Shown one piece after another: positions 1 through 6,344 of a DNA stretch of 13,365 nt; within the stretch, counting starts at the first letter, position 1; each line of letters begins with the position of its first letter. Origin of the DNA: an uncultured Oscillospiraceae bacterium. Lineage in GTDB: Bacteria > Bacillota > Clostridia > Oscillospirales > Oscillospiraceae. A model generated the notes under the pieces. That model saw only the letters and a list, made by a program, of their open reading frames with translations. It had not been told where the DNA came from and did not search any database. The stretch lies in the NCBI GenBank assembly GCA_934572445.1, contig CAKTLD010000046.1:1-13365 (forward strand), read 5' to 3'. The position numbers were made by a program, and so were the translations under genes.

Positions 1-548
1 CCCACCGGCAGCACGCTGCCCCAGAGCAGCTGGGAAAGCGTGTGGCGCTTCATTCTGAGCGATGCCCAATAGACGAGTGCCAGCACGATCAGGCCCCACA
101 ACGCGCACGGGCCGAAAAAGACATACAAAAACGCGATCGGCCCCGCCACACCGCAGGCATGCCCGCTGGCACGGATGGCAAAGGTCTTGTTGAACAGCGC
201 GATCAGCGAGCCGGAGAGCAGATACCCCAGATACACCAGCAGCAGCTCATGCCCTGCACGCACATAAAGCGCATAGAGCACGCCGAGGATATAGCCCACC
301 ACGGCCATGATGATAGCCAGCTTGCGCTGTCCCCTGCGCCCCGCGTCGCGGAACTTCGGCAGAAACGGCTGCAGCGGATAAGCCAGCAGCGGGAACACCG
401 CCAGAAACAGCAGCGCCATCGCATAGTGCGGTGCACCGCCGAACATTGCCGGGCGGTAAACATACAGCAGCGTCAGCGCGGCAAAGGCCATCACAGGCGC
501 AAGGGTCAGGATACGGATAAGCTTGGGCAGGTCAAATGTTTTCTTCAT
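1..548 (-). CDS. PAP2-like integral membrane protein, C-terminus cut by window edge
   Basis: An open frame runs from the ATG at 548 off the left edge, giving 182 residues with no stop. The ATG at 548 (MKKTFDLPK...) is chosen over the in-frame ATG at 560 because GGAGAGAG lies just upstream of it and nothing comparable precedes 560. The product is very hydrophobic, with about five membrane segments (near residues 10-30, 43-60, 78-95, 102-120 and 135-160). An FNK...ASGH stretch at about 119-130 and an RHTLSQLLWG stretch at 168-177 resemble the second and third signature regions of PAP2-type phosphatases, with His130 and His169 in the expected places. The Arg normally six residues before the second His appears to be Ser163, so catalytic activity is uncertain. 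It follows the alkyltransferase gene by 65 nt and is probably cotranscribed. Family assignment is moderate; the open frame and membrane character are clear. Confidence 0.7.
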   Translation of the reverse strand, partial: MKKTFDLPKLIRILTLAPVMAFAALTLLYVYRPAMFGGAPHYAMALLFLAVFPLLAYPLQPFLPKFRDAGRRGQRKLAIIMAVVGYILGVLYALYVRAGHELLLVYLGYLLSGSLIALFNKTFAIRASGHACGVAGPIAFLYVFFGPCALWGLIVLALVYWASLRMKRHTLSQLLWGSVLPV

Positions 549-613
549 GTCTCTCTCCATGAACTCAGAGCGCAGAAAAGGTATTCCCCGCAAAGCAGAT
601 CAGCTCTGCAGAG

Positions 614-940
614 TCAGGCTTCAAGGATCATCGGCAGGGCACGCACACAGTGATGCGCCATATCGACGTGGTCGTCATCCAGAAACGCAACTCCCTCGGC
701 CTTGAGCAGCTCCACCTGCCGGTTGGCGCCGCCGAAGGCAAAGGCACTCGACACCTCTCCATCGCGCTTGACGACGCGATGACACGGAATGACGCCCGGC
801 TCAGGGTTGACGTGCAGCGCATAGCCCACCACACGCGAAAGACGCGGGTTGCCGAGCGCCGAGGCGATCTGGCCGTAGGTCGCAACGCTGCCGCGCGGGA
901 TCAGCCTTACGGCGGCATAAACTTTCTCAAAAGTCGTCAT
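614..940 (-). CDS. MGMT-family DNA alkyltransferase, single-domain form
   Basis: The 108-residue product matches the C-terminal DNA-binding and active-site domain of O6-methylguanine-DNA methyltransferase. Visible family features are a winged-helix start with GSVATYGQIA at 18-27, an LSRVVGYAL stretch at 34-42, the acceptor motif IPCHRVV at 51-57 with Cys53, and a GGANRQVELLKAEGV stretch at 70-84. Cys53 is present, so this is not an alkyltransferase-like (ATL) protein, in which that Cys is replaced, usually by Trp. The N-terminal domain of full-length Ogt/Ada is absent. By family it would repair alkylated guanine by suicidal transfer to Cys53, but single-domain versions are less well characterised. 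The ATG lies inside the last codons of the upstream regulator gene (14-nt overlap), which implies translational coupling. Confidence 0.88.
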   Translation of the reverse strand: MTTFEKVYAAVRLIPRGSVATYGQIASALGNPRLSRVVGYALHVNPEPGVIPCHRVVKRDGEVSSAFAFGGANRQVELLKAEGVAFLDDDHVDMAHHCVRALPMILEA

Positions 941-1613
941 GCGTCTCCTCTTTCTTTTTGAGCCGACGGGCCAGCAGCAGCCCGCCCGCGATCAGAACAA
1001 GATAAAACAAATAATACGGCAAATCGTTCTGAAGCCAGATCCCGGCGCTCTCCCAAATCAACGGCCATATAAGATCATGCGCATACTCTTTTGCATCTGA
1101 CCACATATCCAACAGATAGCCAAGCATGGCAGCCAGACGCGCGATCGCCAACGCCGCGCCAGCCGCGGCAATGCCGAAACAGATCGACCGGCCGCGCTTC
1201 TTCCAAACCGTAGAAGCCAGAACAGCAGCAGCTATCGCCATTGCGCCAAGAACAAAGTGCAGCGCCGTGCGCGTCCCAAATCCCGTCCGCGCAATACTCC
1301 ACACCGCTGCCATCGCGGCGATCATCAGCACCAGCAGCAGCGCATCGCTGAATATACTATTCCAGCCGCACATACTGCCCTCTTGTTTTGGCGCGGCCAT
1401 TTGCGGCGCATCCTCCGATTTTTCCCAAATCAGATAGTCCGTCGTTACGCCGAAACAGGTGCAGATGGCGCGCAGCTTATCGAGGTCAGGCGTCGAGTCT
1501 CCGCACTCCCACTTGCTGATTGCCTGTCTCGAGACCTCCAGCTCCGCGGCCAGCTGCTCCTGCGAAAGGCCGCGCGAACGGCGCAGCGCCTGCAGCTTTT
1601 CTCCCAGGGTCAT
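927..1613 (-). CDS. XRE-family transcriptional regulator with C-terminal membrane domain
   Basis: The 228-residue product begins with a helix-turn-helix domain of the Cro/XRE type (residues about 3-60, including GLSQEQLAAELEVSRQAISKWE). After a linker to about residue 85 come roughly four hydrophobic segments (near 88-108, 117-136, 144-168 and 198-217) and a charged KKKEE tail. It is probably a membrane-anchored DNA-binding regulator; the signal it senses is unknown. The start at 1613 is preferred because AGGAGG lies 8 nt upstream and the HTH begins at once; the frame stays open to 1709 without a site or homology. A TATACT box (plus-strand AGTATA, 1643-1648) may be its -10, but no good -35 is visible. 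It is the first gene of the run with the alkyltransferase and the PAP2-like gene, so it may control them or itself. Confidence 0.85.
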   Translation of the reverse strand: MTLGEKLQALRRSRGLSQEQLAAELEVSRQAISKWECGDSTPDLDKLRAICTCFGVTTDYLIWEKSEDAPQMAAPKQEGSMCGWNSIFSDALLLVLMIAAMAAVWSIARTGFGTRTALHFVLGAMAIAAAVLASTVWKKRGRSICFGIAAAGAALAIARLAAMLGYLLDMWSDAKEYAHDLIWPLIWESAGIWLQNDLPYYLFYLVLIAGGLLLARRLKKKEETHDDF

Positions 1614-1717
1614 AGTTATTCCTCCTGTTGCTTGATGCGGCCAGTATAGCGGAAAACGGCGCGCAGCGCCACCACTTTTGGCTGGAATCCCCGCAACCAA
1701 GCGTGGCAAAGGGCGTA

Positions 1718-2605
1718 TCAGGCCTCTTTCCCGCCCTTTTTGAAAAGCGCGGACAGATCGAGTTCCATGATGACAAGGCTCACGAGCATCAGTGCCGCGC
1801 CGATATAGCCCTTGACGCCAAGGCGCTCGTCCAGCAGAAAGAACGCAAAGAACGCGGAGAATACCGGCTCAAGCGTGAAGATCAACCCCGCGTGGCTCGC
1901 GGTGGTAAACTGCTGCTCGACGCTCTGAATGATGAAACAGATGCCCGAGCAGAAAATACCAAGGAACAACGCCGACGCCCAAACCACCGGCGTGGTGGGC
2001 AGACCCGGCGTTTCAAGGAAGAGCGAAAGCACCAGCATCACGACACCGACGACGATCAACTCACACACGCCGAGGGCGATAGGATCGACCTCCGGCTTCG
2101 AGACCGCCTTCTCTGTCAGCATCAGGTCAACGGCATAAAACGTCGGCACCAACAGGCAGATAACGTCGCCCAGCGCGGGCTTGAGCGTTTCGTTCAGCGT
2201 CAGCAGCGCAATGCCGATCAGGCACAGCAGCAGCGCAAAGGTAAATTTCTTCCCCGGTCTTTTGCGGTAGATCAGAAACTCAAACACCGGCGTAAAAAGC
2301 ACGGTCATTGCGCCGATAAAGCCCGCGTTGGAGACCGAGGTATACAGCACCCCATAGGTCGCGCCGACATAGACCATCACCAGCGAAAGGCCGACGAACA
2401 GACTATATTTGAGCGTCTCGCGGCTCGCACGCACGATGCGTTTACGGAACACGACGCCCAGCACGAGAAACGCCGTCAGGAACCGGAAGGCGTTGAGCGT
2501 AAGCGGCTGCATATCGCGCAGGCAAATGGCCGTCAGGCAGTTGGAAATGCCCCAAAAGGCGGTAGCGAGCACCAGCATCATGTCCGCTTTTCTCTGTCTA
2601 TCCAT
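1718..2605 (-). CDS. EamA/DMT-family transporter
   Basis: The 295-residue product has the length and about ten hydrophobic segments of the drug/metabolite transporter superfamily, with two EamA-like halves. The N-terminal half opens with ATAFWGISNCLTAI (about 14-27) and contains FRFLTAFLVLG. The second half carries the typical late segment HAGLIFTLEPVFSAFFAFFL with a glutamate-proline pair, followed by GYIGAALMLVSLVI. Family members move amino acids, metabolites or drugs across the inner membrane; no substrate can be assigned here. The ATG at 2605 is chosen because GGAGGAGAG lies just upstream; the frame extends to 2692 without a comparable site. It lies between the terminator of the dehydratase-like unit and the regulator gene, with 104 nt to the latter, so it is probably its own transcription unit. 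Confidence 0.9.
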   Translation of the reverse strand: MDRQRKADMMLVLATAFWGISNCLTAICLRDMQPLTLNAFRFLTAFLVLGVVFRKRIVRASRETLKYSLFVGLSLVMVYVGATYGVLYTSVSNAGFIGAMTVLFTPVFEFLIYRKRPGKKFTFALLLCLIGIALLTLNETLKPALGDVICLLVPTFYAVDLMLTEKAVSKPEVDPIALGVCELIVVGVVMLVLSLFLETPGLPTTPVVWASALFLGIFCSGICFIIQSVEQQFTTASHAGLIFTLEPVFSAFFAFFLLDERLGVKGYIGAALMLVSLVIMELDLSALFKKGGKEA

Positions 2606-2713
2606 GGTTCTCTCCTCCAAATTACAAGAACGGACGCCGGAAGCGCCCGAAATCAACAATATGATATTAGCATATTCTCGGCGGCGGCGCAAGGACCGCG
2701 GAACAGGAAAAAG

Positions 2714-2732
2714 CGGAGTCCAAAGGACTCCG
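2714..2732 (-). terminator. Intrinsic terminator of the six-gene unit
   Basis: A perfect 8-bp stem (CGGAGTCC/GGACTCCG) has a 3-nt loop. Read on the minus strand it is followed by CTTTTTCC, and the A-run on the other side lengthens the stem. It starts 15 nt past the stop of the acetyl-CoA-synthase-like gene, so it closes the dehydratase-like unit and separates it from the EamA gene. The T-run at 2733-2738 would also let it act on the plus strand, but no plus-strand gene precedes it. Confidence 0.85.
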
Positions 2733-2747
2733 TTTTTTCATATCCGT

Positions 2748-3473
2748 TTATTGTTTCTGCTGCTTCGCCTTGCCGAAGTGCATCTCGCGCATGCCCTCAA
2801 CCTCATCGCAGATGGGCTTGAGCGTGCAGGAACCGCAGTCGGTCGGCAGGCCCTCCAAAATGTGTGTCAGCGTCTTGGTGACGTCATCCACCTTCTTCGC
2901 CATCTGCGCCAGGTCTGCAATGGCGGGATGGCCAGTCAGAAACACCACCTGCACACGCCTGACGTGCAGGTTTTTGTGATAGGCGCGGATGTAGCTTGCG
3001 CCGATGCGGCGGAAGCTGACGCCGCCGCGCAGCGCGTCACGGCTGACACGCACCTGCTCGCGGTTGCTTTCGCTGGAGATCCGCACCATGTAGCCCTTGG
3101 GAAAGACGTGGTACTTGACAAACTCCATGTCGCGGATCGCCTGGAAGGTCGCCTCGTCGTCCTCGCCGAGGACTTCATCCACCTGTAAAAAAACCAGGCG
3201 CGCAAAGGACACGTCTCCCGTCAGCTGCGGCAGGTCCCTGCCATAGAGCAGGATCTCGTCACGCGGGACGAGGTCCTCGCTGCTCGTGGCGCAGGTGAAA
3301 TTTGCCGACGGATTGCCCGAACCGCCGAGTTCAAACGCCGCGTCACGCAGCATGACGAGCTCGCTCTCGCCGCTGTCGGTCCAGGCATCGGCCTCACGGT
3401 AGTCCCACCGCTGGGGCGGCGCATCACCGATCATGGTGCGCGCCCCGCGGATCAATGCATTGTAGAGCTCCAT
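2748..3473 (-). CDS. Stand-alone acetyl-CoA synthase (CdhC/AcsB) middle-domain-like protein
   Basis: The 241-residue product resembles the middle domain of the CO dehydrogenase/acetyl-CoA synthase beta subunit. Residues about 44-50 (DAAFELG) and 69-180 follow ACS order: an acidic stretch with DEILLYGRDLPQL, a hydrophobic strand, then REQVRVSRDALRGGVSFRRIG (139-159) and VRRVQVVFLT (171-180). These match, in my recollection of Moorella ACS, its NWLRVSKDAVAKGFRFKNYG and DRVQVTIFTD segments. Full ACS is about 730 residues. Here the N-terminal CODH-contact domain and the A-cluster domain are missing, except for a terminal C-x2-C-x5-C (Cys213, 216, 222) that partly recalls the start of the A-cluster motif. 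The start follows the microprotein stop by 3 nt with no strong own site, so translation is probably coupled. It is last in the unit. By analogy it might bind CoA or an acyl-CoA; function is not established, and carbonyl-insertion chemistry is unlikely without the nickel ligands. Confidence 0.75.
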   Translation of the reverse strand: MELYNALIRGARTMIGDAPPQRWDYREADAWTDSGESELVMLRDAAFELGGSGNPSANFTCATSSEDLVPRDEILLYGRDLPQLTGDVSFARLVFLQVDEVLGEDDEATFQAIRDMEFVKYHVFPKGYMVRISSESNREQVRVSRDALRGGVSFRRIGASYIRAYHKNLHVRRVQVVFLTGHPAIADLAQMAKKVDDVTKTLTHILEGLPTDCGSCTLKPICDEVEGMREMHFGKAKQQKQ

Positions 3474-3476
3474 CCG

Positions 3477-3644
3477 TCAGAACTTGATGTCTACGTTCTT
3501 GCGGTCGTGGATGCGGTTGACCTGGATATAGACCCAGCTCATGAGCTTCTGGTCAAGGTTCCAGAAGTACACGACGAACAGCACGCCGACGATCACAGAC
3601 AGCAGCGACGCGATCTTGAGAATCACTTTGAAAATCTTATCCAT
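3477..3644 (-). CDS. 55-residue single-pass membrane microprotein
   Basis: A short frame from the ATG at 3644 to the TGA at 3477 encodes 55 residues. A strong ribosome binding site (GGAGGAAC) lies just upstream of the ATG. Residues about 5-29 are hydrophobic (FKVILKIASLLSVIVGVLFV and on to FW), followed by a polar tail rich in basic and acidic residues (NRIHDRKNVDIKF). This suggests a single membrane segment, probably with a short N-terminus. The stop lies 3 nt before the ATG of the acetyl-CoA-synthase-like gene, so the two are almost certainly cotranslated. I do not recognise the family. Its place between the activase and the ACS-like gene makes a membrane anchor or assembly partner for the system plausible, but that is inference. 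Confidence 0.72.
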   Translation of the reverse strand: MDKIFKVILKIASLLSVIVGVLFVVYFWNLDQKLMSWVYIQVNRIHDRKNVDIKF

Positions 3645-3657
3645 TTGTTCCTCCATC

Positions 3658-3681
3658 CGGCGCGCCGTATCCGGCGCGCCG
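3658..3681 (-). repeat. GC-rich hairpin made of two copies of CGGCGCGCCG
   Basis: Two copies of the self-complementary 10-mer CGGCGCGCCG are separated by 4 nt (TATC), so the transcript can fold into a 10-bp GC-only stem, or each copy can pair in duplex DNA. It lies in the 76-nt gap between the activase stop and the microprotein ribosome binding site and ends just before that site on the minus strand. No T-run follows, so it is not a classical terminator. An mRNA processing or stability element, or partial polarity between the activase and the last two genes, is possible. Confidence 0.6.
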
Positions 3682-3720
3682 TAAAGCAGTTTAGCCTGTC
3701 GGCTGCGGTATCAGATCAGC

Positions 3721-4515
3721 TTACGCCTTGGCAAGGCCCTTCTGGCGGGCATACTCGGCAGCGCCTAACGCGCCCATAAGCTGCGGGTCCGTCTTGAGCT
3801 CGACGACCTTGAGCTTGAGCACGCGCTCGATGGCCTGCTTCAGGCCGTCATTCTTGGCGCAGCCGCCGGTGAGCGTGATAGCGTCCACCGCACCGGCCTT
3901 CTTCGCCATAACAAAGCAGCGCTTGGCGACGGCCATCTGGATGCCGGCCGCGATCTCGTCCATGGGCTTGCCCTCGCCGACGAGGGTGATGACCTCAGAC
4001 TCAGCGAAGACGGTGCACTGGGCAGTGATGGGAATAACGTTCTTGGCGTTCAGGGAAAGCTTGGAGAACTCGGGCAGGGTCATCTCGAACGAGCGGGCCA
4101 TGGCCTCGTAAAAGCGGCCGGTACCGGCAGCGCACTTGTCGTTCATGGCAAAGTTTTTGACCGTACCGTCGGTGTCGATGGAGATGCCCTTAACGTCCTG
4201 GCCGCCGATATCGATGATGGCCTTGACATCAGGATTGGTAATGTGCACGCCCATGGCGTGGCAGGAGATCTCAGAGATGTTTTCATCGGCAAACGGGACC
4301 TTGTTGCGGCCATAGCCGGTACCGATCAGATACGCGAGATCCTTGGAATCGTTCAGCCCCGCCTTCTTGCAGACCTCCTCCATCGCCAGCGTCGCGCTGA
4401 CCTCGGAGTTGATCTTGGAACGCAGAGTGGTGTCGGCAACGATCTTGCCGGTCTCGTCGAGGATCACTGCCTTGGTGTAGGTGGAGCCTACGTCACAGCC
4501 GCCGAAATACTTCAT
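3721..4515 (-). CDS. 2-hydroxyacyl-CoA dehydratase activase (BadF/BadG/BcrA/BcrD ATPase family)
   Basis: The 264-residue product has the usual length and all visible motifs of the ASKHA-type activase: the phosphate-1 loop DVGSTYTK (8-15), GTGYGR (65-70), DIGGQDVK (102-109), NDKCAAGTGRF (125-135), CTVFAESEV (167-175) and GGCAKN (217-222). Cys128 and Cys167 sit 39 residues apart, the same spacing as the two cysteines that, one pair per subunit, hold the bridging [4Fe-4S] cluster in HgdC homodimers. By family it hydrolyses ATP to inject a single low-potential electron into the partner dehydratase or reductase. Its natural partners are the two subunits encoded just upstream. The ATG at 4515 follows a GGGGGAA site. 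A TATAAT-like box overlaps the 44-nt gap, but no convincing -35 goes with it. Confidence 0.95.
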   Translation of the reverse strand: MKYFGGCDVGSTYTKAVILDETGKIVADTTLRSKINSEVSATLAMEEVCKKAGLNDSKDLAYLIGTGYGRNKVPFADENISEISCHAMGVHITNPDVKAIIDIGGQDVKGISIDTDGTVKNFAMNDKCAAGTGRFYEAMARSFEMTLPEFSKLSLNAKNVIPITAQCTVFAESEVITLVGEGKPMDEIAAGIQMAVAKRCFVMAKKAGAVDAITLTGGCAKNDGLKQAIERVLKLKVVELKTDPQLMGALGAAEYARQKGLAKA

Positions 4516-4559
4516 AGTTATTTTCCCCCAAATGTATTGTATAAATTATAGATTCAGAA

Positions 4560-6344
4560 TCACATTGCGTTTTCATCGTCGAATTCGACGAGCGTCGGAT
4601 CGACAGGCTCCGCCTTCATGACGGTGCGCATATACTCGTTGACCTTGCCGCGCATGGTCTTGCGGGATACGGTGCGCGGATCCATCAGATCATGCTCGAT
4701 CCAGATCATGTGATAGCCCTTCTGGCGCGCCTGCTCGTCGAGGATGCCCTGGAGCGTAGCCATATTCTTGCAGGCAACGTTCTGATACATGATGATAAGG
4801 TCGACGTTCCAGATCTCGCACTGGCGCCACAGCTCGTTGACGACGTTCTGATAGCCGCCGTTGGTGTGACGGCGCATGACCATGCGCTCATAGAGTCGGG
4901 CAAGATCCTCGAGCGCTCTGCCCTGATCCTCAGTCTCGAGCGGGCGGGTGAAGTTAAGACTCTCCATCTCGACAAGAATGTCAACGCCCCAGCAGTTGGC
5001 GATCCAGTTGGAGAAGTTGGCGTAATAGTGCGCCGGACAGGACCAGACGATACCGCGGTACTTCATCTTGCCGCGCCAGGCTTCTTCCTTCTTCTCGTAG
5101 GCCTTGAGCATGATCTTGTTGACCTTCTCGAAGGTCTTTATCACGCGCGGGTCACTGCCGCCGTCCATCTCGTAGTTCCACTTGCGGAACAGCTCGTAGG
5201 CCGGGCCGATGATCTGCGGATAGCGGGTCTGGTTGACCTCCCACTTCTGCAGCTCGAAGCTCGTCTCACGGTTGAAGCGCTTCATCGCGGCAAAGTAAGC
5301 GTCCCAGTTCCACTTCGCACCGGTCTGTTCCTCGATGAACCTGATGCAGTGCTTGATATCCTCAGCCGCGTCGGACACGGTCTCTTCGTACTCGTAGCGC
5401 ACGGGGAACGTGAGGTGGAAGACCGGCAGGTCGGGGAAGCGGCGGGACATGTATTCCGACGCCATCGTCGAGCCGTCGCACGGCATGGAAGATGAGATAA
5501 AGCAGGTACCCATGTGGGGCAGTGCATCGAGCACCAGCGCGCCGCACTCGCTCGACGGAACGGGGCAGGTATCGGCAGGCAGGCCGAAGGATTCGACCGC
5601 GTCGATATAGGGCACGCAGGTAAGCTGGTCGATCTCGGAAACGAGGAAGACCGGGAAGAGCTGGTACGGCACGCCGACGAGGTCGGGGAAGCCGGCCATG
5701 ATCTGGCCCATGGTCATCTCGTCGAAGAGGACGACCTTCTTGTTCAGGCTCTCACTGTTGCCGTTCTTGCGGTCGCACTTGGCCATGATGACCAGGTTTT
5801 CGGCAACGTAGCGGAAGATGTCGTAGATCATGAGATGGCTCATGCGCAGCGCGCTGCCGCGCTGGCCGAGCGTGTTCTTATCCAGGAAGCCCACACAGCA
5901 CAGATAAGACATCATCCAGCGGTAATAGAGCACGCTGTTGAGCGCGGGGACAAGATCCTTGGAGAATGTTGCCAGCAGCATGCCCCACATCTTGCACCAG
6001 TAGTAGAAGTCCATTGCCGTGGAGCCGACGCCGCGCCACTCGCGGCGCACCGTGGCCATCGCGCCGCTGCGGTAGAGGTGACCGAGGTGCTTTTCACCGT
6101 TGACGAGCAGGTCCCAGCGCTCGGCATTGCTCATGCCCGCAATAGTCTTCGCCTCGTCGGCCAGACGCGCACCGGTATCCTTCAGATTATTGAGCTGGCG
6201 CGCCTTGAACGCGGACCAGTCGGTCTCCTTGAAAAGGTCGACGGCAATGGAGGCGACCTCCTTGAGGTTTTCGCCCTGCGCCTTCCAGTCCACATTGTCC
6301 TTATGGCGCCAAATCGCGGGGTTGGGATATTTCTGCTTTGCCAT
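4560..6344 (-). CDS. Large 2-hydroxyacyl-CoA dehydratase (HgdA/B-like) subunit, N-terminally extended
   Basis: The 594-residue product carries the dehydratase D-component fold from about residue 205 onward. Family-like stretches are YIDAVESFGLPADTCP (246-261), SSSMPCDGSTM (284-294), FPVRYEYEE (313-321), a WNWDAYFAAMKRFN helix (345-358), and a C-terminal unit with NVACKNMATLQGILDE (522-537) and WIEHDLMDPRTVSRKTMRGKV. Cys260, Cys289 and Cys525 are the most likely iron-sulfur ligands. Classical subunits are about 375-480 residues; here roughly 200 N-terminal residues, rich in Trp and charged residues, are extra and I do not recognise them. The ATG overlaps the upstream stop as TAATG, with GGGAGG inside the upstream gene as ribosome site, so it is made together with the HgdB-like partner. 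The reaction (dehydration or a double-cubane-type reduction) and substrate are open. Confidence 0.85.
   Translation of the reverse strand: MAKQKYPNPAIWRHKDNVDWKAQGENLKEVASIAVDLFKETDWSAFKARQLNNLKDTGARLADEAKTIAGMSNAERWDLLVNGEKHLGHLYRSGAMATVRREWRGVGSTAMDFYYWCKMWGMLLATFSKDLVPALNSVLYYRWMMSYLCCVGFLDKNTLGQRGSALRMSHLMIYDIFRYVAENLVIMAKCDRKNGNSESLNKKVVLFDEMTMGQIMAGFPDLVGVPYQLFPVFLVSEIDQLTCVPYIDAVESFGLPADTCPVPSSECGALVLDALPHMGTCFISSSMPCDGSTMASEYMSRRFPDLPVFHLTFPVRYEYEETVSDAAEDIKHCIRFIEEQTGAKWNWDAYFAAMKRFNRETSFELQKWEVNQTRYPQIIGPAYELFRKWNYEMDGGSDPRVIKTFEKVNKIMLKAYEKKEEAWRGKMKYRGIVWSCPAHYYANFSNWIANCWGVDILVEMESLNFTRPLETEDQGRALEDLARLYERMVMRRHTNGGYQNVVNELWRQCEIWNVDLIIMYQNVACKNMATLQGILDEQARQKGYHMIWIEHDLMDPRTVSRKTMRGKVNEYMRTVMKAEPVDPTLVEFDDENAM

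Noticed and set aside
42..653. A 203-codon plus-strand open frame at the left end
   Set aside because: Gln/Arg/His-rich shadow of the partial PAP2-like membrane gene and the alkyltransferase gene on the minus strand.
1628..2821. A 397-codon plus-strand open frame opposite the EamA transporter
   Set aside because: Very rich in Gln, Arg, His and Lys, no recognisable domain and no ribosome site. It is the complement of a hydrophobic membrane-protein gene.
2748..3473. Reading the small ACS-like protein as a decayed remnant of a full acetyl-CoA synthase gene
   Set aside because: The frame is intact, ends just before a clean terminator, and is tightly coupled to its upstream neighbour. No remnants of the missing ACS domains lie in the flanking sequence.
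4513..4560. Internal promoter for the activase gene from the TATAAT-like box in the gap
   Set aside because: No -35 element at a suitable distance; AT-rich gaps readily give such boxes.
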